A DNA stretch of 64,000 nucleotides from Microcyclospora pomicola (GCA_002786065.1 NHNY01000010.1:310001-374000), one strand, 5' to 3'. Shown: positions 30,801 through 43,075, numbered from the stretch's first letter. Notes: a model not told the origin generated them from the letters alone. Numbers and translations are program-made.

Positions 30801-33800
30801 CTTCAACGTTACCAGCATTCAACGCAAGCATCGCTTTCTGAGCAGCAGCCGTGAGCTTTCCGTGTTCGATTTGGGATTCGCATGCCATCGTGACGATATC
30901 GAAAGCGATTTCGCGTGTTTCAACGCAGATCAGAGGTCGGTAGCCTGACTTTTCTGCCGACTCTATCTTGTTGCTGGGAAATAGCAGTCTCTCGAAGATG
31001 TCGACGGAAAGCTGGTGCTGTGCCAGAGGCTTCTTGAACTTTCTCAGTATACATAAAGCCGCCCATAAAAGTCTAAGCAGACCGAGGAAGGCTGCGTCTG
31101 GCACGGGAAGATCAGGAGACTCGTCATGTTGGTGCGACCACAGATAGGTGACAAGCGATTGGATGAAGCTTCGCAAATTTGCTTCATCGGCCTTTCGAAT
31201 GTTCAGGAGGCTCAGCGCAAGGTCAAAAACAGCATTGGGCCAAGCTATACATGTCATTGCCTTTGGAATCGTAGCCTCGATCACTGACCAGTAGAATCCG
31301 GATGCATCTTCGGGAGATGACTCCTCTTTACAGAACTCGAATATCTGCCGAGAGAATTGTACAGCAAGGTCGTCGTTACCAAGCAGTAGTAGCTGGCCGT
31401 GAACATCGCGTGTTTCATTGTTTCCTGTGAAGCATATCCAGGCCTTGGAATCCTTACGGATCGCTTCAAGAAGGGTCAGATGCATCAGCCGCATCAGAAA
31501 TGGGAGGCATGGATCATGTGGTGGCTCCGAGACGAGCTGGATGAAGGTCGAGAAAAGGGCCAGGACTCGATCGACGAGTGCGGCAGGATCCTCGAAGATG
31601 GGCTCTGTTTTCGAGATCGTTGGAATCTCTGTGTCTGGGTTAGCACTCAAAGTTGATTTTGGGACCGATGGGGATGGAAGAGCCACTGACCGCAGAGGAA
31701 GACCTTCAATACATGGAATACCTGCAACAAGATATAAGGCTCTAGGTGCGGCTCAGATAGGAAAGTGACCAAGTGGTGGACCGTCCTTCGAATAAAGCCT
31801 TCGTCGATAACACCCAAATCTGCAAAGGCTCTTAATTGGCACTCAAGAATATGCAGGGAATGGAATGTTCGGAACGGTCGTGTGGCAGAGAAAAGCTGGG
31901 TGATGGATGTGTCTGCCGAGATCACGCGGTCGCGCGCAACTCTGGATGGTCTCAGGGTTTTGAGGAAGTCATGAGCGGTCTTTGCTATCGGAAAGTGCCC
32001 CTCCTGAGGCCCGTCAACCAGACATTCGATGCGGTGGTATTGTTCGGTGATAATCTCTTCAATCGGTCCAGGAGGTGTCAAGATTGCGCTCGTGTCGCAA
32101 TTGAATGTATACCTGGGACTGATCATGACCATGGCTGCATCTTGGATGCCAACGGACAGCAGCGTCGAATGCGCATTCAACTCAAGGTCAACCATGTTCC
32201 CACTGACGATCACACGATGTTCAGACAGACCAGTGAAGTCCTGTATTGCTTGGGCCAGTTGCCCCACGGTGGCTGAGTTGTTGGCCCGCACTTCTACAAC
32301 CTTCGCTTGTCGCTGTGATGAGTGGATATGCAGCTCAAAATTCATCATGTTGGCCGACTCTGAGGATCCGACAAGTATTGAGACTGTCTTTACTGACAGC
32401 ACAAAATGACTATGCGTGGTCCGACTCGCATTGAGAAGACTGCTGAGCAGATAGATAGCCCTTCTGAACTGTGAGCTCTTCATGTCAACCTTATGACTCT
32501 CCAGATCTGAGTAGTCATTGCAGAGCTTGTCCACCAGAACTTGTACCAGGTGAGCTTGGATCTGCACAATTGTCTTCTTCGCTTCAAAATCTCGAGCATG
32601 AAGAAACAGTAGATCGCAAAGAGCTTTCGTTGCGACATCGTTGACTTCAGAGCTCTCGCTGTCCAAAGCAAAACGTACCAGGGCTAGCCATAATGGATGA
32701 GCGAGCAGATTTTGTGTGCCGTCCAATGCGTCAGCTGCCAAATGTCCCTTTAAAGGCTCCAGGATGATCTCGATGAGATAAGGAGTTGCCAGATTAGCGT
32801 CGAGCGTCGGTACGAACTTTTTGAGAAACATATCCAGCAGCCTCTGCGCACTATGCAAGGACTTTGTACATTTCCTCAGCGCTTTCCAGGCTTCTTCTCG
32901 GGCGTACATGTCCAAGGACAACTCTCCAAACAGAATCGTGAAGAAAAGATCTTCGCTGGTGGTTTCGTGACCACTAGGCGTCAAATACATGAGAAGCAAG
33001 ATCAGGTTCAAGCGTGTTGTAAGAGCGGCATAAACATTCACTCCACCCGAGCGTGCCACGTTTTGAACAAAGGCGCAAAGCTCGTTCACAGCTGCATCCA
33101 CGGGCAACACATCAAGAAGCTTCTCGACTTCTGTAGAGGTGGTGTTTTTGGCGAGGAAGAGTCCTAACACTTCAGCACTTGTGGTTCCATTTGCAGTGCG
33201 AGCAGAAAGATCTGCGACACAAGTTCGGTAGATTGCAGACCGGTCATCTGCACAGAAGTTCACATATCTGCTCAATTCAGCCATGGCCCGGTGTCGGAGT
33301 GCATTCGTGGACGGATGAGCTGTGTGCGGCGTTAAGTGCCTAAGTATCTCCAGGCTCACGAAAGCAGAAGCCAATTTACTTTCTTGTGTTGTGTCTTCAA
33401 GCGTGGCTGTGGATATCTTTACGAAGATGACCGGCAACAGCTCGATGACGTCCGAACCAATTCGTGATACGGATGTCGTTGCATATTGTCGAGCAAGATA
33501 CAGTAACTGACCCTTACCAAGGTGCTGGCAGACTTGTCGCAGCACACCACATGAAGCCTTGGCAAACTCGACTTCGGCGCTGTTTGTGGCTGCTTCCCAC
33601 AGGATATCTGTTTCCTGGTCGGTGTATTCATGAGCCACAGCTAAGAAACAGACTATGTTCGCACTGTTGGCCACAAGGCTCGCGTGTGATTCAGCACTGA
33701 ATATGTACTTTGTCAGCTCATTGACACGGAGGAAGCGTGCGGTGTATTGCACGAGCGGATGCTCGGGACCATGGGGTTCCAGGATATCGGTGTAGGACGT

Positions 33801-35093
33801 CCTCAGCTGTGTAGTGAGCAGGCCAATGCCGCAAGTACGGACATCGATGACATCGCTGAACAGGAACGACTTCTCGATTTGAAGTGTCCAAGCAGTGCAA
33901 ATATGGTCGGCGAGTAGCTCCTTGTCACCTTGGCAGGTCGCCCAAAGAGCATCGAAACTTGGGCCGTCTTCTGGTCGATGCGGCATAAGCAGAGCATCTC
34001 CTTCACCCTTCACAAAGTTCTCGTACAACTGGCAGACCGATGGGACATCCAGGCAGACAGCGCGAGCACGCAGAGCTGATGAGGTTGCCAGCACAACATG
34101 GGCGTGAAATTCGTCGGGTAAAGCACGTGGGTGTTTCTCGCGAATAGCAGGGAGCACATAGCAGTTTACGATGTCGATCATGCTATCGAGCTCATTTGAA
34201 CCTAGTCCGCTGTTCGAGATGAAGCTGTGTATAAGCAGGAGTATGCTGTCCATGAAGTCCCATGCCTCAAATACGTCGCGAGCGTTACGAGCCAGGTTGC
34301 CGAACGTCACGACTAGTGACTCGATGGTCCCACCATGCTTGAAGAACTGCGCATGTCCCTGCCGCGCAAGCTTCTCCGCATCGATGGCAAGAGAAGCCTG
34401 GGCGAAGCGCAACAGGGGTGCTTGAACATATCGGACCAAGAGTGCGCGTAGCACATGGAGATAGCAAAGAGCGAGCACTCGGTGTTGGCCACCCTTGAGC
34501 TGTGCTGAGTCGCGCCGAGAGAATCGGTCGTTCGTTATGTTGGGCAGAAGTTGTACGAATCGAGTGCTGAGAATCTGCAGCGATCGGAAGAAGTGGTATA
34601 GAATATCCCTTGGAGCTGACAATGGCGTGCCAAGGACCTCATCGAAAGGTTCGCCACGGCGATGTAACAAGTAATAGCACGCTTGCCCGAGGGTGCTAAA
34701 GAAAGGCTCGTCTTGTAGATAACGTTGAAGCATCACCTCATCTTCAACGTCCGCGGTCCGCTGAAGGTGACGTTCCAGCCACAGGCTGACATGATAGACA
34801 TGGGACGACTTCACGAGCTGATCCGACTGGCACTCCTTGCGAAAGTATCGGACTTGCTCGAGGGGCGTTGCATTCGAGGTTCGGTCGATGTCAAAGTCGT
34901 CACTGTACAACGAAGGCATGTTATCATCATCCTCGATCTCGATGGCGTCAACAAAGCTGTTGCCAATTTCTTCCAGATCCAGCGTTTCGATGTGCACGGG
35001 GGAATGGGTTTCCTCACTCAATCGCGGTCGTTTACGAGAAACCTCGGGGTTGGCATCAGCATCGTGGTCGCGTGGTGATGGTGCTTGTGCCAT
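27859..35093 (-). CDS. Giant ubiquitin carboxyl-terminal hydrolase (USP9X/USP34-like)
   Basis: Two exons, 31691-35093 and 27859-31628, give 2390 residues. The 62-nt intron uses GTCAGT, a GCTAAC branch point and ACACAG; joining G to AG makes a Glu codon and keeps frame. Deubiquitinase of the C19 family: the Cys box NLGMTCYMNSLLQQL (about residue 1431) and the His box LEFGHYWSYIRIGG (about 1687), followed by GGLVYTNGNERADSAYVLLYQ. Zinc-binding pairs are partly degenerate (CGH, CLTC). A ubiquitin-like domain lies at about 915-990 (ATVGQLAQAIQDFTGLSEHR ... GIQDAAMVMIS), as in USP9X/USP34. The rest is a helical, armadillo-like scaffold, with a basic-acidic N-terminus (SRKRPRLSEE) and an acidic C-terminus. 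The open frame seven codons upstream begins with GTG, so the ATG at 35093 was chosen. Substrates are unknown. Confidence 0.9.
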
Positions 35094-36012
35094 GACTTGG
35101 CAGCAACAATCCACGCCCCCGCGACAAAGGTGGGTAGTCGCAGCACAAAGTCAGTGCGCACCAGCACAGGACGCGATGATGTAGTGTACTGTATGCGTGC
35201 AGTCCCGACAGGAGGGTGAATCGACGCAACGTGAATGTGGAAGAGCAGCAATACCAACCAGGTCAAGCTGGCCGGACGAAGAGCAGCCTTACGAGACCAG
35301 CTTCAAGGCAAACGGTCAGCTCTTTGTTACCATGTCCAGGCAGCCCGCCGGGGCGATCACTCATACATGCGGAAACTCGCCGCGCTGCGGGATTCGGTTC
35401 ACAAGTTGGGCGCGGTCGATTGTGTTACAGACTGGAGTCGCGAGAGAATTGATGTTACAGTAACTGAAATATGATGGCGTACGATAAAGTTGTCGAAACG
35501 CGTCCACAGCCGCGTTGCGACCAGGCACTAATCATAAAGTGCGCCTTAATAAGGAAAGGTACCTTAGTTGACTCTACCTCTACCTGTCGTTACCTCATTG
35601 CTTAGTCATGCTGAGTAGTCAACGTAGACGTGAGGTAAGGTATAATGATTACTTCATGTCACATTAACATCACCCGGTATACGAACAATTGCAGCCTACC
35701 AGACTGCGTTGATAGTTGCAGCACTTGGAGCCCATGCGCTGGTCACGTTGACGCTGGAAACGTTAGCATCACCGGACGATATCAAAGTTAATGGAAGTCA
35801 TACCTTAAGTAAGTAGGCAGTGATCGACTGAATTCCTGAGCATGGTGGATAGATGTGGCTCATGACAAAACTTCACAGAAAGCTCAAAAGTCGCGAGTTA
35901 AATCACCGCCATGGAGAGTGTGCCGTACTCGGATGCGCAAACCTCGAGGACGCTGTGAATAGTAGCTTACTGTACATGTACTAACACATTTTCAATGACT
36001 GCCCAATGCCGT
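35094..36012. other. Intergenic with an imperfect inverted repeat
   Basis: About 900 bp between the ubiquitin-protease start and the mL46 stop, so it holds the protease promoter. Nested complementary arms occur at 35560-35642 (see findings). No gene is seen. Confidence 0.5.
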
Positions 36013-37290
36013 CTACCGGGCCACCAGCATGTGCCTAGCAGATCGCCAATACTCAAACGTCACAACCTTCGCAATCTCTTCCTTTGCCAGCCAGCGGAAT
36101 TCCTCGTATCCTAATGTGTTTCCGGACAGGTTTGCTTGTCCCGCCATGATCCGTGCTTTCATGAAAAAGACCTTTTCGCCGAATTCTTCCCTTTCTTCCG
36201 GCTTCGAGGTCTTGACTAGAGCATTGGAGGGGACCTGACTGACAATGCCACTTGTCACCGAGTCCGAGTGCTTCAGGTTTTCGTACAAACTCATGAACCA
36301 TCCTACCGGATGACTAGCAACCACCCAGGTATTCATGTTGATGCCGCAAGATTGGATCAGCAATCTCTCGGCCGCCTGAAGGGGGTTTTGTCAGCATTAC
36401 AGCACTCGCCATCTCCATGTCACCTTGTACGGACCTGTCGCAAGCTCTCCTTGCCATATATCCTGTCCTCCGGGAAACGCCATACACCCTCCTTGTTCTT
36501 CACAAGCAAATACAAAGTCCTGTCAAGCTTGCGATCCAAGCTAGTGAGATCGCCATTTTCGTCTGCTTTCGTCACTCGCGGGCTTGGTTGCTCAATCTCC
36601 AATTTGGTAGCGTCTCTACCTCCTGTCTTGAGCTGCTCTTCGGGCGTTTCGGGCTTGTCTGTGAGCTCTGTATCTTCGATGATCGGTTTGCCTTGAGCAT
36701 CTCTTATAAGAGCCTCGATTGTGCTCTGTGGCTCACGCAACTTGTCGCCAACTAGTACCTCATCGTTCCAACCTTCGTCTGAGTATGCATTGTATGCACC
36801 GATGTCTTTCGCTGGGGTATTCCGAGCCTTGTATTTCCGTTTCCATTCCAGGTCCGCAGGCGTGCCCTTCTTGTAGTAGAAGTATCGTGTGAATGGTAGC
36901 ACAAGCCGCTCATGTAAGCGCTTCTGGTAGAGGTAGAATGACTTCTCGAACGCAGTCAAGTCTCTTGTGATCAGAGGCGGTCGAGAGAGAACGGCGGCGG
37001 CACGAAGGGCGAATGCTTTCTGTGGTGCTGTTGCGGTGGACGTCTTGGACTCGTTGTGCTGATTCTGTGGTGCAATCGTCGATGACGATGTTTGAGAGAC
37101 TGCTGCAGCGGTGGCCGCATGCCGACGTGATGGTTGTGATAATTTGATTAGACAGGAGGTACAGACATTGTCGCGTGAGAGATGTGCTTGAGGTTATAAC
37201 GTCAGTTGGGTTCTGCAAACTCTCTGGACGGATGCGGGAGATACCATTGCGTGCTATAGTATGCCGCGCCGTTTTCTGACTTATGTTCAT
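36013..37290 (-). CDS. MRPL17: Mitochondrial large ribosomal subunit protein mL46 (MRPL17)
   Basis: Three exons, 37245-37290, 36435-37186 and 36013-36375, give 386 residues. The introns (58 and 59 nt) use GTATCT...CAAG and GTCCGT...TTCAG; the first has a CTGAC branch point, and both keep phase. The N-terminus, MNISQKTARHTIARN then many Arg, Ser and Ala with few acidic residues, looks like a mitochondrial presequence. The central part (LTAFEKSFYLYQ, DRTLYLLVKNKEGVWRFPED) and the Nudix-like C-terminal domain (AAERLLIQSCGINMNTWVVA, PVGWFMSLY, FFMKARIMAGQANL, EEFRWLAKEEI) are typical of mL46. Longer than yeast Mrpl17 (281), in line with filamentous-fungal forms carrying an acidic insertion. The first exon is assigned by phase and splice signals only and is the least certain part. 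Confidence 0.87.
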
Positions 37291-38451
37291 GTTGAAGCGG
37301 CAGGCTGTCTGCCGATGTGATAGAGCATAGCACAACACATTTCTGTTTGATGGAGCGCAGTTGGAGTCGAGGTTCATTCGCCGCGGGAGTCGCACGGGAC
37401 CAGCCGCAGAGCCCAATGCCGACCTAGAGTGGAAATTTTGCTACTCTTGTCTTTGGTTTCCTCAATCTCATGGCATCAATCCTTATCTCCAACAGCATGA
37501 CATTACTACTGCTTCTTGGCCATTTACACGATGCCAAGATCGATTCGCAGTCTTTTTCGCTAGCGGCGCCTTCAAAATTCTAAAGGAAAGCGGTTAGATA
37601 GATCCTGCGAACAGTCCACGGCACAAGAGTCTGAGCACTCATTGCCTCTTCCACGGCGAGGCGCAATGAATGACGAGAGGTCTACGGCTCCAGAATGGTT
37701 TCACTTGCACGAGATACAATGTTCTGCGGCGATGCTCCGCACGCCCAAGAAGCATCGTAGTTTTCACCGGGATAGCCCTCCTGATCACGCCCTTCTCTTT
37801 CTTTTTTGGAGCATTTCTTTTGAGCCCCAGTGAAGGAAGCCATTCTCTACCTGTATATCTCTACCGTTCCGCAAATGCTGCAGATCGTGAGCACAAGTGC
37901 AATCTCGACGAAATGTCTCTTCTCTCTGTATTCTGCATGTGGCGAACTGCACATAGATCCGGCAGCCTTTGTCCTGGATGAAGTGCTAAACAAATCACAA
38001 GTATCTACATACCTCAGAGGCACTGTCCAGGCGAGATCGCAGGACAAAGACTTCATGCTACCTCACGGAATTCCCTCACAGATATATGACTGCGGTAACT
38101 TGTTATTTGACGTAGCCAGGATCCATGCATCTATTGGTGCTTATGTGCTGTGCCTTACATGTGGGCGAGATGTATCATTACGTCGGCAGATAACGGTGGT
38201 CCATAGCTGTCAGTATACAAGACTAGCGCCATCAGCTGTCATTGGCAAAAGCAACCTCGAGATACCACTGCTTGCTGCCGATCTCACAGACACTCACTGA
38301 TAGCTCAGTCCCCAGTCAAGCTATACACACAGCACACGCCTTACTACGAAGCAAGACACGATCTCATACTTGTGTGCACATCACGTCTTCCACGAAGCTC
38401 TTACAGCAACGCAAGCTCGAAGTGCTCCGACCTGAGCCAACACTCCCCACC
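37291..38451. promoter_or_regulatory. Divergent intergenic region, mL46 / V-ATPase E
   Basis: 1.16 kb between outward-facing starts. Frames of 100-156 codons on the + strand show no family resemblance. The last 150 bases before VMA4, with ACTCACTGATAGCTCAG and CA-rich runs, look like a 5' leader. Confidence 0.45.
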
Positions 38452-39205
38452 ATGTCTGCCATTCACGCCATGTCGGACGATCAGGTCGCAACCGAGCTTC
38501 GCAAGATGACAGCGTTCATCCGGCAAGAAGCCCAGGAGAAGGCTCATGAGATCCACTTCAAAGCCGACGAGGAGTTCAGCATCGAGAAGTCGAAGCTGGT
38601 CCGCCAAGAAACGCAGCGCATCGACAGCGAGTACGAGAAGAAGTCCAAGCAAGCCGGCATGTCCCAGCAGATCACCAAGTCTACGTTGGCCAACAAGACT
38701 CGTCTGCGAGTGCTGAGCGCGAAGCAAGAGCTGCTGGACGAGCTGTTCGAGGACGCGAGGAAGAAGCTGGACAAGGAAAGTTCGAAGGACAAGAAGAAGT
38801 ACGAGGACATCCTCAAGGGCTTGATCTTGGAGGGCGCGTATGCTTTGAATGAGAAGAAGATTGTCGTCCGATGTAGGAAGGACGACGAGGCGGCCGTCAA
38901 GAAGGCCGCGGATGCCGCCTCTGCAGAGTACAAGGAGAACATGAAGGGTAAGGAGGTCGAGGTCAAAGTTGACGACAAAGAAAGACTACCAGAAGGATCG
39001 TAAGTGAAGCCTATGTGCTGGTATCCAAACTCTGCTGACTGAATCCTTCCTTAGTGCTGGTGGTGTCGTGATCTTGAACGGGACTGGAAAGATCGACATC
39101 AACAACACATTCGAGGAGCGACTCAAGCTGCTCGAGACTGACGCTCTGCCCACTGTGCGCAGTACCCTCTTCGGCGAGAACGAGAACCGTAAATTCAAGG
39201 ATTAG
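38452..39205 (+). CDS. VMA4: V-type proton ATPase subunit E
   Basis: Part of the peripheral stalk of the vacuolar proton pump, pairing with subunit G and linking V1 to Vo. Two exons, 38452-38999 and 39055-39205, give 232 residues, matching the 233 of yeast Vma4. The intron has GTAAGT and TTAG, and the split codon TC/T restores the frame. Family signatures: SDDQVATELRKMTAFIRQEA at the N-terminus, a long charged coiled coil through about residue 110, then the globular part ending GGVVILNGTGKIDINNTFEE and ERLKLLETDALPTVRSTLFG. The frame is open upstream to 38242, but the CACCATGTCTGCC context and family alignment place the start at 38452. Confidence 0.95.
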
Positions 39206-39758
39206 AATGTTTCACGACGGACTGCATGAAAGATAAGGTGGATGTGTACCCGCATCTCCATGGTGTGATCGGTGCTAGGATCGTGCACGAGATCTGTACT
39301 GTTTATCGTTCTGCTCGATGCTGGAGAAGAGGCTTGTACAGTGTGGCCGAGCCACAATATACATAAAACTTACTCGCTCTAGCCACCTTCATATCGTACT
39401 CTGCTTGTGATGATGACCATGATCTGACCCAATAGCTTCAAACCCTCCCGATGGGAGTCTCTCAGTCGCCAACAGCATGAGCATGACTAGCTTCCGCAGA
39501 CCTGTCATACAAACTTGGAGACTTCGAAAGTGTTTTTGAACATGTTCGAGCTGCACTTTTATAGAGTCTGCTAAAGAGGAACCAGCACCGCTATGCAAGC
39601 CGAGAGGTAGTGAAAGAGCTCCGATGTGGTTTCCAACGCCGTGATGCTCATCAAGCTTTCGCGATACACCCCGATGACAACCATGTTTGACAAAAAAAAA
39701 TCCCGAGTCGTCTTCCATCCAAGCATCAGCATTGTTCTCGTATGTGTACGCCGCGTCT
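39206..39758. other. Convergent intergenic region; nothing recognised
   Basis: 553 bp between the stops of the V-ATPase E and NIMA kinase genes. An A9 run lies at about 39692-39700. The 140-codon minus-strand frame at 39389-39811 overlaps the kinase 3' end in another frame and looks accidental. Confidence 0.5.
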
Positions 39759-42144
39759 CTATCGCTGGGCGCGTCCCTTCCTGGCCAAGAACGGACTCGG
39801 CATCTCTTCACATTCGTCCCACTTCGCAGGGCTAGGCATGACGATGTCCTGTGAAAGTTCTAGCAGCGTCCGGCCCTTGACCCTGGCCGGGGAAGTGAAT
39901 AAATTCGCTTGAGCCAATCTCGCTAGTCCATTCCCTACTGCAGGAGGCGCTGGTGCCTTTCGTGAGGGAGTCAAGATCCGACCGTCCTTCGCGACTGGCT
40001 GACGCTTGGGCGAGGCGTTGATGACGGGCACGTGCGACCTATGAGATGACGGTGGCCGGTTCTCCTTCTCCGGAGAGATCTTCCGTGCAGCAAAAGTGGT
40101 CATTTTCGCACGAGCCTGGGTTGTAGCAGTTTGTTGTTGGTGGTGGAAGTTGTTAGGCATGGTTTGCTGGCGAGACAGACTGGGCCTTGCGCGTTTGGCG
40201 GGTAGTTGGGCCTTGGCCAAGTTCTTGAATGGGTCGCCGTTGGCCTTGCTGGAGAGACCGCTGCTTGGCCGCGTCGGTGAGTCGCCGACACCAAGAACAT
40301 CTTCATCATCCTCGAGCAGGTCTTCATCTGCGAACAGGCTCTCATCGCCGACTGTGGGTCGAAGTCGTTGGTCTGCTGCGAGCGTGAACATATTCTTCCG
40401 CAGACCATCTGGTTGGCCGAGGGCGTGGCGGCGTGGAGACAGACTGAGTCCTTTGATACTCATAGGCGCGATCTGTTTCGGCATAGGCGATGGGTCAGCC
40501 ATGAGTACATCCATCGGAGAAGCCGAATTCAGATCCAGATCATGGCAGTTTGTGAAGGTCTTGGCTCTTCCGAACAAGTTTCGTGGCTTTCTCATGGGCT
40601 TCACGCGCTGCGCTAGCGGTGAGACATCATCACCAAGCTCTTGTTCCATGATACTAAGCGAGCTGAGGTCTGTTTCAAGATTTTCACTTCCGCCCACGGA
40701 GGAACGGTCCATGGTGCCTGTCGTCGCTGTGGTAGCCGTTGTGGTGAAGCTTGCGGACTTTCCGGCCGGCGGTGTGCTCGATCTTACGTGTACAGCCGTG
40801 TCGCCAGCTTGGCTCGCTCCATGTGCTGTTGGAAGCGAGGCGAAATGGAGGTCGAGTTTCTCTTGCACTCGCTGCTCGACTTCGACCTCAAAATCTTGGC
40901 GCAGCTTCTCGACTGCCTCGCTGACACGCTGGTCGATAGCCAACGTTGCCCTCGCGTGCCACTCCATCTCGACTTTCTTGCCAGCCTCTCGCAATCTTTG
41001 CACTTCACTCTGAAGTTCCAGCATCTGCTGCTGTGCTGACTGTAGCTTGACCAGAAGTGTGTCGCGCTCGAGAGTGATCCTTGTGGTTTCTTTCTGTGCC
41101 AGTTCCAAGGCATTGACCTGCTCAAGTCTCGCCCTTGCCATCTTGATTTGAGATATGTTCAGTAATTGGGCCATATCTGGGCGTGATCTTGGGTCAACCT
41201 TCAAACACCAGCTGATAGCATCGGAAAGCTCTTGGCTGTAGGTTGCAGGTAATGGCTTGACCCGGCCGGCTTTGATCTTCATGACCAGTTCGACGTGACT
41301 GCGCGCGTCAAATGGCACGCATCGTGATGCGAGCTCGTACATTATACATCCCAAGCTCCACACATCCGAATGATGCGAGTACCGCTCTGCAGCGCAAATT
41401 TCCGGTGACATGTAGAATGGCGTCCCCACATATGTGCTTGCAAAGTCATGCGAGGCGATGATCTTGGACAGTCCAAAATCACCTAGCTTGACAGCGTTGT
41501 TTTGTGAGAGGAAGACTACAGCACACAGTCAGCTTGAGCCACCTTGTCAGAGACATCGCACCACGACTTACCGTTCTCCGGTTTCAGATCTCGATGGAGA
41601 ACTACCCGATAGCCCTCTTTAGTCTGGAACGTCTTGCCCTTCCTCACCGTTGCCTCTTGCCCAGGAACAGGAGGGTCTTCCCCGTAGTGGCACCTGTACA
41701 GTGCCCCCACCAATTGTGCGAAGATGCTCCATACGAATTCCTCGTCCGCCCATTGGCTCTTTTCTTTGAGCTTCTTGATGTATCCTCCGAGGTCCCCGTT
41801 ACCACAATACTCCATGTACAGATGTAAATCGTTGCAGGACTTGATGTGTTCGCGGTGGTAATATTGAACGATGCTGGGGTGTCTGAGTGATTCGAGAATC
41901 TTCAACTCCGAGTAGAGCTGTTCCTTTTCCTTGGGTGACATGCGCGAATAGGATATCTCTTTCCGGCACAAGATTTGGCCGCTCGACCTGAGACGGACTT
42001 TGCGTATTATGCCAAAAGATCCTTGGCCTATATGATGACAGTAAGTGAGAAGTCTCTCGAAGCAGGAGAGACAGCTCTATCAAGCCGGATCTTACCAATC
42101 TTCTCAAGTACATCATACTTGTCACTCTCTTCGTGTTCTGGCAT
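39759..42144 (-). CDS. nimA: NIMA-type mitotic serine/threonine kinase
   Basis: Three exons, 42096-42144, 41572-42027 and 39759-41515, give 753 residues (A. nidulans NIMA has 699). Introns of 68 and 56 nt interrupt the glycine loop (EKI|GQGSFG) and the catalytic loop (HRDLKPEN|VFLSQNN); split codons restore both. NIMA drives entry into mitosis at the nucleus and spindle. Hallmarks: N-terminal kinase domain with GQGSFGIIRKV, CRKEISY lysine, YMEYCGNGDLGGYI, HRDLKPEN (about 162), KLGDFGLSK (about 180), activation loop FASTYVGTPFYMSPE, then a coiled coil (EKLRQDFEVEVEQRVQEKL region) and a Ser/Pro-rich basic tail with PEST-like stretches. The NIMA-specific insertion before HRDLK (GQEATVRKGKTFQTKEGYR) is present. 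Divergent from a cyclophilin gene. Confidence 0.95.
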
Positions 42145-42586
42145 AGCGGTTGTCGGCTCTAGTTGTTCGAGTATGGGCGGTAGTGTGACTGTTCCGGAAT
42201 TGTTGGTTCTAAGTTAGGGGTGAAAGCAACGATTGTGCTAGCGCTGTGTTGCTGGCAATGTCATAACTATCAAAGCGAAAGCTGAGCTGTCATGATATTG
42301 TACGCAAGATTATAAGAGAGAGTAGTATGCATGCCGTTGCTCACAGTGAATAAAGCATGTTAGCTATGCTGGAAGTATGCCACCCTAACGTCAGACGAAA
42401 CGCTAGTGTAAACAGCCGTTGCTGCCCAGCAACGGCTTATTGCCTGAGGCCACTATCGATAATTCCCAAGTCGCGACCGCAGATCTCACGAGACATGAAT
42501 TGACTCCTGTACTGAACCTAAGTCAAAGAAATCAACTTAGAAGCAGGCATCAAGAGATTGCAAACAGCTGTTGTCGTGTAGTAATA
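42145..42586. promoter_or_regulatory. Divergent promoter, nimA / cyclophilin
   Basis: 442 bp between outward-facing starts. The + frame is open for 56 codons before the cyclophilin ATG, but only from a TTG, so it is read as leader. CCGTTGCTGCCCAGCAACGG near 42416 is a perfect inverted repeat (stem CCGTTGCTG/CAGCAACGG). Confidence 0.5.
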
Positions 42587-43075
42587 ATGGCGCAGACCAT
42601 TTTGCTGGAAACGACAATGGGGAGCATCACGATCGAGCTGTACACGAAGCATGCACCCACGACTTGCCAGAACTTCAGTACCCTGGTGTCGAGGAACTAC
42701 TACAACAATACCATATTCCACAGAATCATCCCTGACTTCATGATACAAGGCGGAGATCCCACTGGTACCGGTCGGGGAGGTAGTAGCATCTTTGGAGACA
42801 AATTCGAAGACGAAATCAAACCAGATCTCAAACATACTGGCGCAGGTGTGCTCAGCATGGCCAACAGTGGGCCGAACACGAATGGTAGCCAATTCTTCAT
42901 CACATTAGCCCCGACACCTTGGCTGGATGGCAAACACACGATCTTCGGGCGTGTGAAAAGTGGGATGAAGATCGTTCAAAGAATGGGAGTGGTCAAAACA
43001 GGCGCGGACGATCGACCGGTAGAGGATATTAGAATCGTGAGTGGCAGGATTGTGCCCAGCGAAGAGAATTTGTGA
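42587..43075 (+). CDS. Peptidyl-prolyl cis-trans isomerase, cyclophilin (PPIL1/Cyp1 type)
   Basis: A single exon of 162 codons, exactly the length of the short PPIL1-like fungal cyclophilins. Catalyses proline isomerisation; PPIL1 orthologues sit in the spliceosome, so a nuclear role is possible. The cyclophilin core is intact: TTMGSITIELYTKHAP, NYYNNTIFHRIIPDFMIQGG with the catalytic Arg, SMANSGPNTNGSQFFIT with the active-site Gln and Phe, and TPWLDGKHTIFGRV with the cyclosporin-binding Trp and the His. There is no signal peptide. The start is fixed by family alignment (MAQTILLET) and the ATAATGGC context. Confidence 0.95.
   Translation: MAQTILLETTMGSITIELYTKHAPTTCQNFSTLVSRNYYNNTIFHRIIPDFMIQGGDPTGTGRGGSSIFGDKFEDEIKPDLKHTGAGVLSMANSGPNTNGSQFFITLAPTPWLDGKHTIFGRVKSGMKIVQRMGVVKTGADDRPVEDIRIVSGRIVPSEENL

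Noticed and set aside
31647-31690. Two separate genes for the two long frames at 27859-31686 and 31647-35114
   Set aside because: Frames overlap, the second begins without its own conserved start, and a phase-correct 62-nt intron joins them into one USP9X-like protein.
40096-41013. 305-codon + strand frame opposite the NIMA kinase tail
   Set aside because: Antisense to a well-supported coding exon; Ser/Trp/Arg-rich with no domain.
42419-42586. 56-codon N-terminal extension of the cyclophilin
   Set aside because: Begins with TTG, not ATG, and family members start at MAQTILL; read as untranslated leader.
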